Shown here: piece by piece, positions 22,816 to 35,817 of the stretch | How the letters are laid out: every line of letters begins with the position of its first letter | Position numbering within the stretch: position 1 is the stretch's first letter | Assembly: GCF_933775445.1 (NCBI RefSeq) | Contig: NW_026089424.1 | Location: 186,001-250,000 of the forward strand | DNA: 64,000 bases | Direction: 5' to 3' | Source: Argentina anserina | Taxonomy: Eukaryota; Streptophyta; Magnoliopsida; Rosales; Rosaceae | Notes under the pieces: model-generated | The model's input: only the letters and a program-made list of their open reading frames with translations | Told to the model about the DNA's origin: nothing | The model's database searches: none | Translations under genes and position numbers: made by a program

Positions 22816-25800
22816 ATGCGAGTTTCTATTGAATTTGAGAGTTTTGCAAGTGTGGGGAGTGTGTTTCTTTCAAACTGAGTATCTTTACATCGTTTGCGTA
22901 TCTTTACTATTCCAATTGTGTATCTTTACATCGTTTTCGTATCTTTACTATTCCAATTGTGTATCTTTTCATTTCTCGTTTGAGTATCTTTCTGTAAGGC
23001 TTTCTGATGCGAGTTTCTATTGAATTTGAGAGTTTTGCAAGTGTGGGAGTGTGTTTCTTTCAAACTGAGTATCTTTACATCGTTTGCGTATCTTTACTAT
23101 TCCAATTGTGTATCTTTACATCGTTTGCGTATCTTTACTATTCCAATTGTGTATCTTTTCATTTCTCGTTTGAGTCTCTTTCTGTAAGGCTTCTGATGCG
23201 AGTTTCTATTGTATTTGAGAGTTTTGCAAGTGTGGGAGTGTGTTTCTTTCAAACTGAGTATCTTTACATCGTTTGCGTATCTTTACTATTCCAGTTGTGT
23301 ATCTTTACATCGTTTGCGTATCTTTACTATTCCAATTATGTATCTTTTCATTTCTCGTTTGAGTCTCTTTCTGTAAGGCTTCTGATGCGAGTTTCTATTG
23401 AATTTGAGAGTTTTGCAAGTGTGGGAGTGTGTTTCTTTCAAACTGAGTATCTTTACATCGTTTGCGTATCTTTACTATTCCAATTGTGTATCTTTACATC
23501 GTTTGCGTATCTTTACTATTCCAATTGTGTATCTTTTTATTTCTCGTTTGAGTATCTTTCTGTAAGGCTTCTTATGCGAGTTTCTATTGTATTTGAGAGT
23601 TTTGCAAGTGTCGGAGTGTGTTTCTTTCAAACTGAGTATCTTTACACCGTTTTCGTATCTTTACTATTCCAATTGTGTATCTTTTCATTTCTCGTTTGAG
23701 TATCTTTCTGTAAGGCTTCTGATGCGAGTTTCTATTGTATTTGAGAGTTTTGCAAGTGTGGGAGTGTGTTTCTTTCAAACTAAGTATCTTTACATCGTTT
23801 GCGTGTCTTTACTATTCCAATTGTGTATCTTTTCATTTCTCGTTTGAGTATATTTCTGTAAGGCTTTCTGATGCGAGTTTCTATTGAATTTGAGAGTTTT
23901 GCAAGTGTGGGAGTGTGTTTCTTTCAAACTGAGTATCTTTACATCGTTTGCGTATCTTTACTATTCCAATTGTGTATCTTTACATCGTTTTCGTATCTTT
24001 ACTATTCCAATTGTGTATCTTTTCATTTCTCGTTTGAGTATCTTTCTGTAAGGCTTTCTGATGCGAGTTTCTATTGAATTTGAGAGTTTTGCAAGTGTGG
24101 GAGTGTGTTTCTTTCAAACTGAGTATCTTTACATCGTTAGCGTATCTTTACTATTCCAATTGTGTATCTTTTCATTTCTCGTTTGAGTATCTTTCTGTAA
24201 GGCTTTCTGATGCGAGTTTCTATTGAATTTGAGAGTTTTGCAAGTGTGGGAGTGTGTTTCTTTCAAACTGAGTATCTTTACATCGTTTGCGTATCTTTAC
24301 TATTCCAATTGTGTATCTTTACATCGTTTGCGTATCTTTACTATTCCAATTGTGTATCTTTTCATTTCTCGTTTGAGTATCTTTCTGTAAGGCTTTCTGA
24401 TGCGAGTTTCTATTGAATTTGAGAGTTTTGCTAGTGTGGGAGTGTGTTTCTTTCAAACTGAGTATCTTTACATCGTTTGCGTATCTTTACTATTCCAATT
24501 GTGTATCTTTTCATTTCTCGTTTGAGTATCTTTCTGTAAGGCTTTCTGATGCGAGTTTCTATTGAATTTGAGAGTTTTGCAAGTGTGGGAGTGTGTTTCT
24601 TTCAAACTGAGTATCTTTACATCGTTTGCGTATCTTTACTATTCCAATTGTGTGTCTTTTCATTTCTCGTTTGAGTATCTTGATGTAAGGCTTCTTATGC
24701 GAATTTCTATTGTATTTGAGAGTTTTGCAAGTGATGGGAGTGTGTTTCTTTCAAACTGAGTATCTTTACATCGTTTGCGTATCTTTACTATTCCAATTGT
24801 GTATCTTTTCATTTCTCGTTTGAGTATCTTTCTGTAAGGCTTTCTGATGCGAGTTTCTATTGAATTTGAGAGTTTTGCAAGTGTGGGAGTGTGTTTCTTT
24901 CAAACTGAGTATCTTTACATCGTTTGCGTATCTTTACTATTCCAATTGTGTATCTTTACATCGTTTGCGTATCTTTACTATTCCAATTGTGTATCTTTTC
25001 ATTTCTCGTTTGAGTCTCTTTCTGTAAGGCTTCTGATGCGAGTTTCTATTGTATTTGAGAGTTTTGCAAGTGTGGGAGTGTGTTTCTTTCAAACTGAGTA
25101 TCTTTACATCGTTTGCGTATCTTTACTATTGCAATTGTGTATCTTTACATCGTTTGCGTATCTTTACTATTCCAATTGTGTATCTTTTCATTTCTCGTTT
25201 GAGTATCTTTCTGTAAGGCTTCTTATGCGAGTTTCTATTGTCTTTGAGAGTTTTGCAAGTGTCGGAGTGTGTTTCATTCAAACTGAGTATCTTTACATCG
25301 TTTCGTATCTTTACTATTCCAATTGTGTATCTTTACATCGTTTGCGTATCTTTACTATTCCAATTGTGTATCTTTTCATTTCTCGTTTGAGTATCTTTCT
25401 GTAAGGCTTCTTATGCGAGTTTCTATTGAATTTGAGAGTTTTGCAAGTGTGGGAGTGTGTTTCTTTCAAACTGAGTATCTTTACATCGTTTGCGCATCTT
25501 TACTATTCCAATTGTGTATCTTTTCATTTCTCGTTTAAGTATCTTTCTGTAAGGCTTTCTGATGCGAGTTTCTATTGAATTTGAGAGTTTTGCAAGTGTG
25601 GGAGTGTGTTTCTTTCAAACTGAGTATCTTTACATCGTTTGCGTATCTTTACTATTCCAATTGTGTATCTTTACATCGTTTGCGTATCTTTACTATTCCA
25701 ATTGTGTATCTTTTCATTTCTCGTTTGAGTATCTTTATGTAATGCTTCTGATGAGAGTTTCTATTGTATTTGAGAGTTTTGCAAGTGTGGGAGTGTGTTT

Positions 25801-26047
25801 CTTTCAAACTGAGTATCTTTACATCGTTTGCGTATCTTTACTATTCCAATTGTGTATCTTTTCATTTCTCGTTTGAGTATCTTTCTGTAAGGCTTCTTAT
25901 GCGAGTTTCTATTGTATTTGAGAGTTTTGCAAGTGTCGGAGTGTGTTTCTTTCAAACTGAGTATCTTTACATCGTTTGCGTATCTTTACTATTCCAATTG
26001 TGTATCTTTTCATTTCTCGTTTGAGTATCTTTCTGTAAGGCTTTCTG
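22816..26047 (+). repeat. 3232-bp copy of the 19-monomer HOR
   Basis: Same nineteen-monomer order as 17557-20787. It is 1 bp longer because the seventeenth monomer (25562) has CGTTTGCG in place of CGTTTCG. The thirteenth monomer carries AGTCTC instead of AGTGTC, and the fifteenth has GTCTTTGAG instead of GTATTTGAG. The tail monomer at 25413 has a GCGCATC change. The last two changes recur in the next copy, so these two copies are close relatives. Confidence 0.9.
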
Positions 26048-29000
26048 ATGCGAGTTTCTATTGAATTTGAGAGTTTTGCAAGTGTGGGGAGTGTGTTTCT
26101 TTCAAACTGAGTATCTTTACATCGTTTGCGTATCTTTACTATTCCAATTGTGTATCTTTACATCGTTTTCGTATCTTTACTATTCCAATTGTGTATCTTT
26201 TCATTTCTCGTTTGAGTATCTTTCTGTAAGGCTTTCTGATGCGAGTTTCTATTGAATTTGAGAGTTTTGCAAGTGTGGGAGTGTGTTTCTTTCAAACTGA
26301 GTATCTTTACATCGTTTGCGTATCTTTACTATTCCAATTGTGTATCTTTACATCGTTTGCGTATCTTTACTATTCCAATTGTGTATCTTTACATCGTTTG
26401 CGTATCTTTACTATTCCAATTGTGTATCTTTTCATTTCTCGTTTGAGTCTCTTTCTGTAAGGCTTCTGATGCGAGTTTCTATTGTATTTGAGAGTTTTGC
26501 AAGTGTGGGAGTGTGTTTCTTTCAAACTGAGTATCTTTACATCGTTTGCGTATCTTTACTATTCCAGTTGTGTATCTTTACATCGTTTGCGTATCTTTAC
26601 TATTCCAATTGTGTATCTTTTCATTTCTCGTTTGAGTCTCTTTCTGTAAGGCTTCTGATGCGAGTTTCTATTGAATTTGAGAGTTTTGCAAGTGTGGGAG
26701 TGTGTTTCTTTCAAACTGAGTATCTTTACATCGTTTGCGTATCTTTACTATTCCAATTGTGTATCTTTACATCGTTTGCGTATCTTTACTATTCCAATTG
26801 TGTATCTTTTTATTTCTCGTTTGAGTATCTTTCTGTAAGGCTTCTTATGCGAGTTTCTATTGTATTTGAGAGTTTTGCAAGTGTCGGAGTGTGTTTCTTT
26901 CAAACTGAGTATCTTTACACCGTTTTCGTATCTTTACTATTCCAATTGTGTATCTTTTCATTTCTCGTTTGAGTATCTTTCTGTAAGGCTTCTTATGCGA
27001 GTTTCTATTGTATTTGAGAGTTTTGCAAGTGTGGGAGTGTGTTTCTTTCAAACTAAGTATCTTTACATCGTTTGCGTGTCTTTACTATTCCAATTGTGTA
27101 TCTTTTCATTTCTCGTTTGAGTATATTTCTGTAAGGCTTTCTGATGCGAGTTTCTATTGAATTTGAGAGTTTTGCAAGTGTGGGAGTGTGTTTCTTTCAA
27201 ACTGAGTATCTTTACATCGTTTGCGTATCTTTACTATTCCAATTGTGTATCTTTACATCGTTTTCGTATCTTTACTATTCCAATTGTGTATCTTTTCATT
27301 TCTCGTTTGAGTATCTTTCTGTAAGGCTTTCTGATGCGAGTTTCTATTGAATTTGAGAGTTTTGCAAGTGTGGGAGTGTGTTTCTTTCAAACTGAGTATC
27401 TTTACATCGTTAGCGTATCTTTACTATTCCAATTGTGTATCTTTTCATTTCTCGTTTGAGTATCTTTCTGTAAGGCTTTCTGATGCGAGTTTCTATTGAA
27501 TTTGAGAGTTTTGCAAGTGTGGGAGTGTGTTTCTTTCAAACTGAGTATCTTTACATCGTTTGCGTATCTTTACTATTCCAATTGTGTATCTTTACATCGT
27601 TTGCGTATCTTTACTATTCCAATTGGGTATCTTTTCATTTCTCGTTTGAGTATCTTTCTGTAAGGCTTTCTGATGCGAGTTTCTATTGAATTTGAGAGTT
27701 TTGCAAGTGTGGGAGTGTGTTTCTTTCAAACTGAGTATCTTTACATCGTTTGCGTATCTTTACTATTCCAATTGTGTATCTTTTCATTTCTCGTTTGAGT
27801 ATCTTTCTGTAAGGCTTTCTGATGCGAGTTTCTATTGAATTTGAGAGTTTTGCAAGTGTGGGAGTGTGTTTCTTTCAAACTGAGTATCTTTACATCGTTT
27901 GCGTATCTTTACTATTCCAATTGTGTGTCTTTTCATTTCTCGTTTGAGTATCTTGATGTAAGGCTTCTTATGCGAGTTTCTATTGTATTTGAGAGTTTTG
28001 CAAGTGATGGGAGTGTGTTTCTTTCAAACTGAGTATCTTTACATCCTTTGCGTATCTTTACTATTCCAATTGTGTATCTTTTCATTTCTCGTTTCAGTAT
28101 CTTTCTGTAAGGCTTTCTGATGCGAGTTTCTATTGAATTTGAGAGTTTTGCAAGTGTGGGAGTGTGTTTCTTTCAAACTGAGTATCTTTACATCGTTTGC
28201 GTATCTTTACTATTCCAATTGTGTATCTTTACATCGTTTGCGTATCTTTACTATTCCAATTGTGTATCTTTTCATTTCTCGTTTGAGTCTCTTTCTGTAA
28301 GGCTTCTGATGCGAGTTTCTATTGTATTTGAGAGTTTTGCAAGTGTGGGAGTGTGTTTCTTTCAAACTGAGTATCTTTACATCGTTTGCGTATCTTTACT
28401 ATTCCAATTGTGTATCTTTACATCGTTTGCGTATCTTTACTATTCCAATTGTGTATCTTTTCATTTCTCGTTTGAGTATCTTTCTGTAAGGCTTCTTATG
28501 CGAGTTTCTATTGTCTTTGAGAGTTTTGCAAGTGTCGGAGTGTGTTTCATTCAAACTGAGTATCTTTACATCGTTTCGTATCTTTACTATTCCAATTGTG
28601 TATCTTTACATCGTTTGCGTATCTTTACTATTCCAATTGTGTATCTTTTCATTTCTCGTTTGAGTATCTTTCTGTAAGGCTTCTTATGCGAGTTTCTATT
28701 GAATTTGAGAGTTTTGCAAGTGTGGGAGTGTGTTTCTTTCAAACTGAGTATCTTTACATCGTTTGCGCATCTTTACTATTCCAATTGTGTATCTTTTCAT
28801 TTCTCGTTTAAGTATCTTTCTGTAAGGCTTTCTGATGCGAGTTTCTATTGAATTTGAGAGTTTTGCAAGTGTGGGAGTGTGTTTCTTTCAAACTGAGTAT
28901 CTTTACATCGTTTGCGTATCTTTACTATTCCAATTGTGTATCTTTACATCGTTTGCGTATCTTTACTATTCCAATTGTGTGTCTTTTCATTTCTCGTTTG

Positions 29001-29320
29001 AGTATCTTTATGTAAGGCTTCTGATGAGAGTTTCTATTGTATTTGAGAGTTTTGCAAGTGTGGGAGTGTGTTTCTTTCAAACTGAGTATCTTTACATCGT
29101 TTGCGTATCTTTACTATTCCAATTGTGTATCTTTTCATTTCTCGTTTGAGTATCTTTCTGTAAGGCTTCTTATGCGAGTTTCTATTGTATTTGAGAGTTT
29201 TGCAAGTGTCGGAGTGTGTTTCTTTCAAACTGAGTATCTTTACATCGTTTGCGTATCTTTACTATTCCAATTGTGTATCTTTTCATTTCTCGTTTGAGTA
29301 TCTTTCTGTAAGGCTTTCTG
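26048..29320 (+). repeat. 3273-bp copy of the 19-monomer HOR with a triple 41-bp monomer
   Basis: Same order as the preceding copy, but the second monomer (26239-26468) has three 41-bp segments, making it 230 bp and the HOR 41 bp longer. GTCTTTGAG and GCGCATC are shared with the copy at 22816. Private changes include CATCCTTTG and GTTTCAG in the 150-bp monomer at 27970, and AATTGGGTATC near 27625. Confidence 0.9.
26239..26468 (+). repeat. 230-bp monomer with three 41-bp segments
   Basis: Three tandem 41-bp segments at 26301-26341, 26342-26382 and 26383-26423 make this monomer 41 bp longer than the 189-bp form. It is the second monomer of its HOR copy; the homologous monomer in the copies at 17557, 20788 and 22816 has two segments. 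Confidence 0.93.
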
Positions 29321-31239
29321 ATGCGAGTTTCTATTGAATTTGAGAGTTTTGCAAGTGTGGGGAGTGTGTTTCTTTCAAACTGAGTATCTTTACATCGTTT
29401 GCGTATCTTTACTATTCCAATTGTGTATCTTTACATCGTTTGCGTATCTTTACTATTCCAATTGTGTATCTTTTCATTTCTCGTTTGAGTATCTTTCTGT
29501 AAGGCTTTCTGATGCGAGTTTCTATTGAATTTGAGAGTTTTGCAAGTGTGGGAGTGTGTTTCTTTCAAACTGAGTATCTTTACATCGTTTGCGTATCTTT
29601 ACTATTCCAATTGTGTATCTTTACATCGTTTGCGTATCTTTACTATTCCAATTGTGTATCTTTACATCGTTTGCGTATCTTTACTATTCCAATTGTGTAT
29701 CTTTTCATTTCTCGTTTGAGTCTCTTTCTGTAAGGCTTCTGATGCGAGTTTCTATTGTATTTGAGAGTTTTGCAAGTGTGGGAGTGTGTTTCTTTCAAAC
29801 TGAGTATCTTTACATCGTTTGCGTATCTTTACTATTCCAGTTGTGTATCTTTACATCGTTTGCGTATCTTTACTAATCCAATTGTGTATCTTTTCATTTC
29901 TCGTTTGAGTCTCTTTCTGTAAGGCTTCTGATGCGAGTTTCTATTGAATTTGAGAGTTTTGCAAGTGTGGGAGTGTGTTTCTTTCAAACTGAGTATCTTT
30001 ACATCGTTTGCGTATCTTTACTATTCCAATTGTGTATCTTTACATCGTTTGCGTATCTTTACTATTCCAATTGTGTATCTTTTTATTTCTCGTTTGAGTA
30101 TCTTTCTGTAAGGCTTCTTATGCGAGTTTCTATTGTATTTGAGAGTTTTGCAAGTGTCGGAGTGTGTTTCTTTCAAACTGAGTATCTTTACACCGTTTTC
30201 GTATCTTTACTATTCCAATTGTGTATCTTTTCATTTCTCGTTTGAGTATCTTTCTGTAAGGCTTCTGATGCGAGTTTCTATTGTATTTGAGAGTTTTGCA
30301 AGTGTGGGAGTGTGTTTCTTTCAAACTAAGTATCTTTACATCGTTTGCGTATCTTTACTATTCCAATTGTGTATCTTTTCATTTCTCGTTTGAGTATCTT
30401 TCTGTAAGGCTTCTTATGCGAGTTTCTATTGTATTTGAGAGTTTTCCAAGTGTGGGAGTGTGTTTCTTTCAAACTGAGTATCTTTACATCGTTTGCGTAT
30501 CTTTACTATTCCAATTGTGTATCTTTACATCGTTTGCGTATCTTTACTATTCCAATTGTGTATCTTTTCATTTCTCGTTTGAGTATCTTTCTGTAAGGCT
30601 TCTTATGCGAGTTTCTATTGAATTTGAGAGTTTTGCAAGTGTGGGAGTGTGTTTCTTTCAAACTGAGTATCTTTACATCGTTTGCGTATCTTTACTATTC
30701 CAATTGTGTATCTTTTCATTTCTCGTTTGAGTATCTTTCTGTAAGGCTTTCTGATGCGAGTTTCTATTGAATTTGAGAGTTTTGCAAGTGTGGGAGTGTG
30801 TTTCTTTCAAACTGAGTATCTTTACATCGTTTGCGTATCTTTACTATTCCAATTGTGTATCTTTACATCGTTTGCGTATCTTTACTATTCCAATTGTGTG
30901 TCTTTTCATTTCTCGTTTGAGTATCTTTATGTAAGGCTTCTGATGAGAGTTTCTATTGTATTTGAGAGTTTTGCAAGTGTGGGAGTGTGTTTCTTTCAAA
31001 CTGAGTATCTTTACATCGTTTGCGTATCTTTACTATTCCAATTGTGTATCTTTTCATTTCTCGTTTGAGTATCTTTCTGTAAGGCTTCTTATGCGAGTTT
31101 CTATTGTATTTGAGAGTTTTGCAAGTGTCGGAGTGTGTTTCTTTCAAACTGAGTATCTTTACATCGTTTGCGTATCTTTACTATTCCAATTGTGTATCTT
31201 TTCATTTCTCGTTTGAGTATCTTTCTGTAAGGCTTTCTG
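29321..31239 (+). repeat. Rearranged 1919-bp copy of the 19-monomer HOR
   Basis: The block starts like the previous copy (191-bp monomer, 230-bp triple monomer, two 189-bp monomers, 148-bp CACCGTTTTCG monomer, AACTAAG monomer). It then switches to a 189-bp monomer with GTTTTCCAAG (30416), a 149-bp monomer, and a 189 + 148 + 149 trimer with ATGAGAG and GTCGGAG. The whole block recurs 3565 bp downstream (CACCGTTTTCG monomers at 30120 and 33685, TTTTCCAAG monomers at 30416 and 33981). Confidence 0.87.
29512..29741 (+). repeat. 230-bp monomer with three 41-bp segments
   Basis: Same position in the next HOR copy, exactly 3273 bp after the one at 26239, so the expansion was inherited when the HOR was duplicated rather than arising twice. 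Confidence 0.93.
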
Positions 31240-32252
31240 ATGCGAGTTTCTATTGAATTTGAGAGTTTTGCAAGTGTGGGGAGTGTGTTTCTTTCAAACT
31301 GAGTATCTTTACATCGTTTGCGTATCTTTACTATTCCAATTGTGTATCTTTACATCGTTTGCGTATCTTTACTATTCCAATTGTGTATCTTTTCATTTCT
31401 CGTTTGAGTATCTTTCTGTAAGGCTTCTGATGCGAGTTTCTATTGTATTTGAGAGTTTTGCAAGTGTGGGAGTGTGTTTCTTTCAAACTGAGTATCTTTA
31501 CATCGTTTGCGTATCTTTACTATTCCAATTGTGTATCTTTACATCGTTTGCGTATCTTTACTATTCCAATTGTGTATCTTTTCATTTCTCGTTTGAGTCT
31601 CTTTCTGTAAGGCTTCTGATGCGAGTTTCTATTGTATTTGAGAGTTTTGCAAGTGTGGGAGTGTGTTTCTTTCAAACTGAGTATCTTTACATCGTTTTCG
31701 TATCTTTACTATTCCAATTGTGTATCTTTTCATTTCTCGTTTGAGTATCTTTCTGTAAGGCTTCTGATGCGAGTTTCTATTGTATTTGAGAGTGTTGCAA
31801 GTGTGGGAGTGTGTTTCTTTCAAACTGAGTATCTTTACATCGTTTGCGTATCTTTACTATTCCAATTGTGTATCTTTACATCGTTTGCGTATCTTTACTA
31901 TTCCAATTGTGTATCTTTTCATTTCTCGTTTGAGTCTCTTTCTGTAAGGCTTCTGATGCGAGTTTCTATTGTATTTGAGAGTTTTGCAAGTGTGGGAGTG
32001 TGTTTCTTTCAAACTGAGTATCTTTACATCGTTTGCGTATCTTTACTATTCCAATTGTGTATCTTTTCATTTCTCGTTTGAGTATCTTTCTGTAAGGCTT
32101 CTTATGCGAGTTTCTATTGTATTTGAGAGTTTTGCAAGTGTCGGAGTGTGTTTCTTTCAAACTGAGTATCTTTACATCGTTTGCGTATCTTTACTATTCC
32201 AATTGTGTATCTTTTCATTTCTCGTTTGAGTATCTTTCTGTAAGGCTTTCTG
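31240..32252 (+). repeat. 1013-bp hexamer HOR, copy 1
   Basis: Six monomers of 190, 189, 148, 189, 148 and 149 bp. Markers in order are GTGGGG in the first, CGTTTTCG in the third, GAGAGTGTTGCAAG in the fourth and GTCGGAG in the sixth. Further copies start at 32253 (incomplete), 34805, 35818 (expanded), 37127 (shortened) and 44340. Confidence 0.9.
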
Positions 32253-33116
32253 ATGCGAGTTTCTATTGAATTTGAGAGTTTTGCAAGAGTGGGGAGTGTG
32301 TTTCTTTCAAACTGAGTATCTTTACATCGTTTGCGTATCTTTACTATTCCAATTGTGTATCTTTACATCGTTTGCGTATCTTTACTATTCCAATTGTGTA
32401 TCTTTTCATTTCTTGTTTGAGTCTCTTTCTGTAAGGCTTCTGATGCGAGTTTCTATTGTATTTGAGAGTTTTGCAAGTGTGGGAGTGTGTTTCTTTCAAA
32501 CTGAGTATCTTTACATCGTTTGCGTATCTTTACTATTCCAATTGTGTATCTTTACATCGTTTGCGTATCTTTACTATTCCAATTGTGTATCTTTTCATTT
32601 CTCGTTTGAGTCTCTTTCTGTAAGGCTTCTGATGCGAGTTTCTATTGTATTTGAGAGTTTTGCAAGTGTGGGAGTGTGTTTCTTTCAAACTGAGTATCTT
32701 TACATCGTTTTCGTATCTTTACTATTCCAATTGTGTATCTTTTCATTTCTCGTTTGAGTATCTTTCTGTAAGGCTTCTGATGCGAGTTTCTATTGTATTT
32801 GAGAGTGTTGCAAGTGTGGGAGTGTGTTTCTTTCAAACTGAGTATCTTTACATCGTTTGCGTATCTTTACTATTCCAATTGTGTATCTTTACATCGTTTG
32901 CGTATCTTTACTATTCCAATTGTGTATCTTTTCATTTCTCGTTTGAGTCTCTTTCTGTAAGGCTTCTGATGCGAGTTTCTATTGTATTTGAGAGTTTTGC
33001 AAGTGTGGGAGTGTGTTTCTTTCAAACTGAGTATCTTTACATCGTTTGCGTATCTTTACTATTCCAATTGTGTATCTTTTCATTTCTCGTTTGAGTATCT
33101 TTCTGTAAGGCTTCTT
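32253..33116 (+). repeat. 1013-bp hexamer HOR, copy 2 (five monomers)
   Basis: Five monomers (190, 189, 148, 189, 148) match the hexamer, but the sixth (GTCGGAG) is missing and the array returns to the GTGGGG monomer of the older HOR at 33117. Private changes are GCAAGAGTGGGG in the first monomer and TTTCTTGTTTGAG near 32413. The latter also appears in the copy at 34805, 2552 bp away, which is the 3565-bp period minus one hexamer. Confidence 0.87.
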
Positions 33117-34804
33117 ATGCGAGTTTCTATTGAATTTGAGAGTTTTGCAAGTGTGGGGAGTGTGTTTCTTTCAAACTGAGTATCTTTACATCGTTTGCGT
33201 ATCTTTACTATTCCAATTGTGTATCTTTACATCGTTTGCGTATCTTTACTATTCCAATTGTGTATCTTTTCATTTCTCGTTTGAGTCTCTTTCTGTAAGG
33301 CTTCTGATGCGAGTTTCTATTGTATTTGAGAGTTTTGCAAGTGTGGGAGTGTGTTTCTTTCAAACTGAGTATCTTTACATCGTTTGCGTATCTTTACTAT
33401 TACAGTTGTGTATCTTTACATCGTTTGCGTATCTTTACTAATCCAATTGTGTATCTTTTCATTTCTCGTTTGAGTCTCTTTCTGTAAGGCTTCTGATGCG
33501 AGTTTCTATTGAATTTGAGAGTTTTGCAAGTGTGGGAGTGTGTTTCTTTCAAACTGAGTATCTTTACATCGTTTGCGTATCTTTACTATTCCAATTGTGT
33601 ATCTTTACATCGTTTGCGTATCTTTACTATTCCAATTGTGTATCTTTTTATTTCTCGTTTGAGTATCTTTCTGTAAGGCTTCTTATGCGAGTTTCTATTG
33701 TATTTGAGAGTTTTGCAAGTGTCGGAGTGTGTTTCTTTCAAACTGAGTATCTTTACACCGTTTTCGTATCTTTACTATTCCAATTGTGTATCTTTTCATT
33801 TCTCGTTTGAGTATCTTTCTGTAAGGCTTCTGATGCGAGTTTCTATTGTATTTGAGAGTTTTGCAAGTGTGGGAGTGTGTTTCTTTCAAACTAAGTATCT
33901 TTACATCGTTTGCGTATCTTTACTATTCCAATTGTGTATCTTTTCATTTCTCGTTTGAGTATCTTTCTGTAAGGCTTCTTATGCGAGTTTCTATTGTATT
34001 TGAGAGTTTTCCAAGTGTGGGAGTGTGTTTCTTTCAAACTGAGTATCTTTACATCGTTTGCGTATCTTTACTATTCCAATTGTGTATCTTTACATCGTTT
34101 GCGTATCTTTACTATTCCAATTGTGTATCTTTTCATTTCTCGTTTGAGTATCTTTCTGTAAGGCTTCTTATGCGAGTTTCTATTGAATTTGAGAGTTTTG
34201 CAAGTGTGGGAGTGTGTTTCTTTCAAACTGAGTATCTTTACATCGTTTGCGTATCTTTACTATTCCAATTGTGTATCTTTTCATTTCTCGTTTGAGTATC
34301 TTTCTGTAAGGCTTTCTGATGCGAGTTTCTATTGAATTTGAGAGTTTTGCAAGTGTGGGAGTGTGTTTCTTTCAAACTGAGTATCTTTACATCGTTTGCG
34401 TATCTTTACTATTCCAATTGTGTATCTTTACATCGTTTGCGTATCTTTACTATTCCAATTGTGTGTCTTTTCATTTCTCGTTTGAGTATCTTTATGTAAG
34501 GCTTCTGATGAGAGTTTCTATTGTATTTGAGAGTTTTGCAAGTGTGGGAGTGTGTTTCTTTCAAACTGAGTATCTTTACATCGTTTGCGTATCTTTACTA
34601 TTCCAATTGTGTATCTTTTCATTTCTCGTTTGAGTATCTTTCTGTAAGGCTTCTTATGCGAGTTTCTATTGTATTTGAGAGTTTTGCAAGTGTCGGAGTG
34701 TGTTTCTTTCAAACTGAGTATCTTTACATCGTTTGCGTATCTTTACTATTCCAATTGTGTATCTTTTCATTTCTCGTTTGAGTATCTTTCTGTAAGGCTT
34801 TCTG
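33117..34804 (+). repeat. Second copy of the rearranged 19-monomer HOR block
   Basis: Monomers of 190, 189, 189, 148, 148, 189, 149, 189, 148, 149 bp repeat the 29321-31239 block without its 230-bp triple monomer. Shared markers are CTAATCC in the second monomer, CTTTTTATT, CACCGTTTTCG, AACTAAG, TTTTCCAAG and ATGAGAG. A private TATTACAG appears near 33403. Confidence 0.88.
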
Positions 34805-35817
34805 ATGCGAGTTTCTATTGAATTTGAGAGTTTTGCAAGTGTGGGGAGTGTGTTTCTTTCAAACTGAGTATCTTTACATCGTTTGCGTATCTTTACTATT
34901 CCAATTGTGTATCTTTACATCGTTTGCGTATCTTTACTATTCCAATTGTGTATCTTTTCATTTCTTGTTTGAGTCTCTTTCTGTAAGGCTTCTGATGCGA
35001 GTTTCTATTGTATTTGAGAGTTTTGCAAGTGTGGGAGTGTGTTTCTTTCAAACTGAGTATCTTTACATCGTTTGCGTATCTTTACTATTCCAATTGTGTA
35101 TCTTTACATCGTTTGCGTATCTTTACTATTCCAATTGTGTATCTTTTCATTTCTCGTTTGAGTCTCTTTCTGTAAGGCTTCTGATGCGAGTTTCTATTGT
35201 ATTTGAGAGTTTTGCAAGTGTGGGAGTGTGTTTCTTTCAAACTGAGTATCTTTACATCGTTTTCGTATCTTTACTATTCCAATTGTGTATCTTTTCATTT
35301 CTCGTTTGAGTATCTTTCTGTAAGGCTTCTGATGCGAGTTTCTATTGTATTTGAGAGTGTTGCAAGTGTGGGAGTGTGTTTCTTTCAAACTGAGTATCTT
35401 TACATCGTTTGCGTATCTTTACTATTCCAATTGTGTATCTTTACATCGTTTGCGTATCTTTACTATTCCAATTGTGTATCTTTTCATTTCTCGTTTGAGT
35501 CTCTTTCTGTAAGGCTTCTGATGCGAGTTTCTATTGTATTTGAGAGTTTTGCAAGTGTGGGAGTGTGTTTCTTTCAAACTGAGTATCTTTACATCGTTTG
35601 CGTATCTTTACTATTCCAATTGTGTATCTTTTCATTTCTCGTTTGAGTATCTTTCTGTAAGGCTTCTTATGCGAGTTTCTATTGTATTTGAGAGTTTTGC
35701 AAGTGTTGGAGTGTGTTTCTTTCAAACTGAGTATCTTTACATCGTTTGCGTATCTTTACTATTCCAATTGTGTATCTTTTCATTTCTCGTTTGAGTATCT
35801 TTCTGTAAGGCTTTCTG
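34805..35817 (+). repeat. 1013-bp hexamer HOR, copy 3
   Basis: Full six-monomer copy (190, 189, 148, 189, 148, 149) with TTTCTTGTTTGAG in the first monomer, CGTTTTCG in the third and GAGAGTGTTGCAAG in the fourth. The sixth monomer has GTGTTGGAG in place of GTGTCGGAG, a private change. Confidence 0.9.
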
